The notes below the pieces were generated by a model. That model saw only the letters and a list, made by a program, of their open reading frames with translations. It did not search any database and was not told the DNA's origin. Positions 61,461 through 64,000 of a DNA stretch of 64,000 nucleotides are shown here, in pieces. The first letter of the stretch is position 1, and each line of letters begins with the position of its first letter. This stretch comes from Oryzias latipes (taxonomy: Eukaryota > Chordata > Actinopteri > Beloniformes > Adrianichthyidae). The translations under genes were made by a program, and so were the position numbers. The stretch spans positions 24,733,855 through 24,797,854 of the forward strand of contig NC_019879.2 of assembly GCF_002234675.1 (NCBI RefSeq), given 5' to 3'.

Positions 61461-63776
61461 GTGAGTGAACCCTTTTACACATCTAGCAGGAAAGTGACGC
61501 TACACGGCTCGCCTCCTGGCAACGGGCACACGCGGGTCCTCCTCCCGGGGACATCTCACTCCGGTATCCGTTCTTCTCTACCCCTGTCCCCGAAGACGGG
61601 CTAGCGAAACCCGCGTCGCGTCCGGCCTGGTAGACATTGAGAGACACTTGGACGGCAAAAGCAGGTTATTCCGGCGCGGCGGTGGCGGATCATTCACCAT
61701 GTTTTCAGCACGGCGTAAAACCCGCGGAGAAATATTGGTTTTTACCCCATTATACTGGAGGACCGCCCGTGCTTAGTGAAAATGAAAAAAGGATACAATG
61801 CAGCATGCATGGTGTGCATTCTTCGGGAGCGCCACATCGTTGGTATGGTATTCTCTTCATTTCAAACGAGTTTAATGTGATTTGTAAACGTGTACGGAGA
61901 GCACAGGCCTCGGCTTATGAGTGTATATCGGCCAGCCCTATCATCTGCTGAGCGATTTGATTGTTACATTGTTACCGGAGCTAGTAGCACAACTTGAAAA
62001 TGAACGAGCAGGGCCCGGGTCGTCTCACAAGCAGACAAAGCCGCGAGACTCCAACCCCGTTTAGGTTGTGGTTTCGTGTGTTTGCGGACGACGTCGTCGT
62101 TCTCGCTGCCACACGGCCGCCGTCCACAGCCTCCCTCTTCGGGGGAAGACTTTGTTTGCGCTGGCCGAGAGGCTCCATGAATGCGAGTGCTGAAGTCCTC
62201 CCTTCCCCCCCCCCACCACCAGTTCTCTGGCGAAACAGGAACAACTTCTTTTAGGAAAAAAGAAAAAAAAAAGTTCCTGGAGTTTCAAGCGCCATGGAAT
62301 TACTTTGTCCGCCAAGGGTTGTCCAGTGAGGCGCTGAGATTTCAGGGGGGGTTGGAAAGAGCACAGTCCCTGCAGTTCTGTCTGTGCCTCCGGATTATTT
62401 GCAGAGTTTTAGGTTTGCATATTTTAGGAGGACTTCCTCGAGTTTAGGCCCCGTCTTCAAGCAACTTGTGCCATTGTGCTGTTACCTTGGTAAAAGGAAA
62501 AGGAAAAACATGACAAGGCATGTGTTGAGTCATTTAGCAATCTTATTTAACTTGACATTTCAGGAGGGAAATCTACAGGTCCTTGAGTGTAACTCCTTAT
62601 TTTGGATTTAAACTCCCTTTTATAATTATTATCTATATATTTTCTAAATTTCATGCTTTGAACAAGCAAGTAGGCTCTACAGTGGTTAAAGGATGAGTCA
62701 ATTTTGCAGGAAAATAACATTTGAGACTAATCTGAGTCCTCCACCCCCCAGTTTTTACCTAAAGCGCTGAACCAGAGTGACTCTCCGCTCTTAGTCAGGA
62801 GTTCAGGATCTTGTCCAAAGACGGGAGCAGACATACCAGTTGCTGAGACTAAACTGCAGAAGCTCCTATTGAAGACCCACTCCAAATGAAAATTGGTATT
62901 GTTAACACGTTCTTCTAGCATATGGAGGACATATGTAAAGAAAATTAAGATCAAAACTGTTTCTGACTATTTTTATATTCTAATTGTTGTATGTAAATGC
63001 CATTGGAAGAAGCTTGTAGTTACGTAGAAGCTCCATGTTCTGCTCCGTTCGGATCCATCCACTTGTAGACGACTGGATCCATGTTCGCCTTAGTTTTTCT
63101 CACCTGAGCTGGCATCTGGATCAAAACTGTACGGCTAGATGGCTCCAATGTTGCTCGCCATTTTTGTTCCACCGCTAATGCTATGTTAGCGGTGAAAGGC
63201 TGTAAGCTAGCGGTAGCGTGTGTACACAGAGTGATGATGGGAAATGAGGACTACTACAGCTGCTGCTGCTATTCAGAAACTTTGTCCAACAAAAACGCTA
63301 CAAAAAAAAAAAAAAAATAGCCGTAGAAGAAACTACATAATTATAAGACCACTGGCAACACTTTTACGATGAGTGGATTGGGACCTTTAGAAAATCTTGT
63401 CTTTCCGTTGCTAGGCAACACTGCTAACTGCAAAAGTTCTGCTAGCCTATCTACTTTTGAGTGCATGGTGGAGTTTTTTAAATAAAAAAGAAGGTATTTA
63501 CCACTTGTAATGTGTATTAATAGGAAGGAGAAGCCTGCAAAGGCCTTTTTTATAGAGAATTGTTGTGTGTCCTGTAATGTCTTATGTCTACACTGGTTGA
63601 TAAGTGAAGTATAAATGAATGTCTGGGCTACTGTAGTTCCCTAATGACCTCAACGGTGCTCTGGTTATGTGTTTACTACATGGCAGTCTTGTCAACACCA
63701 GAAATGGAGTGCTTTTCCTTGCCATTTCCTCGTGTTTATTTCACCCAATAAGCAGAGTTGTGTTCCTCTGTTCCAG
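61461..63776 (+). other. Probable first intron of the right-hand gene
   Basis: The CpG-rich part (to about 62300) holds several composition-driven open frames without family match. A MITE family B copy follows at 62872-63389. The intron would end at TGTTCCAG, 63776. Confidence 0.5.
62872..63389 (+). repeat. MITE family B copy in the right-hand gene's first intron
   Basis: Begins GAAGACCCACTCCAAATGAAA and ends GAGTGGATTGGGACCTTTAG. The internal blocks GATCAAAACTGTACGGCTAG and GCTCGCCATTTTTGTTCCAC match the 54704 copy. Confidence 0.75.
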
Positions 63777-63954
63777 GTGTGAATGACTTGTGGCTGTAGG
63801 TCGTCGTGAGTCGGCCACGTTCTCACACAGCCTCCGTGGCCGGCTGGCTGGCTGGCTGGGGGGACTCGAGTGGAGAGCAGACATCAGTGCCCAGGGGACT
63901 TGAGGCCTGGTTCTCCATATGAGGCCCTGCTGAAAGGGCAGGGGGGCTTCTGAG
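63777..63954 (+). other. Probable 5' UTR exon of the right-hand gene
   Basis: Bounded by the acceptor CTGTTCCAG and the donor GAG|GTAATC. All three frames contain stops, and its ATGs lead only to short peptides, so it is non-coding leader. It contains a (GGCT)n-like GGCTGGCTGGCTGGCT tract at 63842-63858. The main start codon would be to the right of the window. Confidence 0.45.
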
Positions 63955-64000
63955 GTAATCTAGCACAATTCTGGCTTCATTCTTCTTTGTTTCTCACATT

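Noticed and set aside
61637..62447. Several open frames of 84-104 codons in the CpG-rich block
   Set aside because: High GC alone opens frames; they overlap one another on both strands and lack recognisable domains.

Overview
The window is vertebrate nuclear DNA and almost certainly from a teleost fish. Genes are split into many short exons by compact GT-AG introns. The protein matches are vertebrate chromatin proteins, and the intergenic DNA is full of fish-type decayed transposons: RTE-, L2- and Tc1-like remnants, TTAA-flanked MITEs and CCAT arrays. The species cannot be fixed from the sequence alone.

Layout. (1) 260-10566, + strand: morc3, lacking only its first exon(s). It has a GHKL ATPase, a CW zinc finger and a C-terminal coiled coil, in 18 visible coding exons. 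(2) About 13040-21000, + strand: chaf1b, the p60 WD40 subunit of chromatin assembly factor 1, complete in 13 coding exons. (3) About 26440 to about 37560, + strand: a BTB/zinc-finger gene built like ZBTB11, with an integrase-type H2C2 zinc-binding module, a BTB domain, a long basic middle, and two C2H2 fingers followed by a cut-off third. (4) About 37600-60990: some 23 kb with no recognisable gene, holding microsatellites, purine-rich tracts, several repeat families and a decayed Tc1 element. (5) About 61000 to the right edge: a CpG-rich promoter with non-coding or leader exons of an unidentified + strand gene whose main coding part lies beyond the window.

morc3 and chaf1b are also neighbours on human chromosome 21, so the pair is conserved synteny. 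All three recognised genes encode nuclear chromatin or transcription factors.

The strongest unusual signals are splicing and domain features. morc3 carries two apparent U12-type (minor spliceosome) introns, one AT-AC and one GT-AG. chaf1b has a GC-AG intron. The BTB gene joins an integrase-derived zinc module to BTB, has a phase-compatible alternative first exon, and stops inside a third finger. Repeats of note are three copies of a TTAA-flanked MITE, about nine copies of a 0.3-0.6 kb inverted-repeat MITE, an exact 115-bp tandem duplication, an exact 24-bp-arm hairpin, and a CCAT/CCGT/CCAT compound array. All exon joins were derived by hand from splice consensus, reading phase and protein similarity. 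No transcript data were available.
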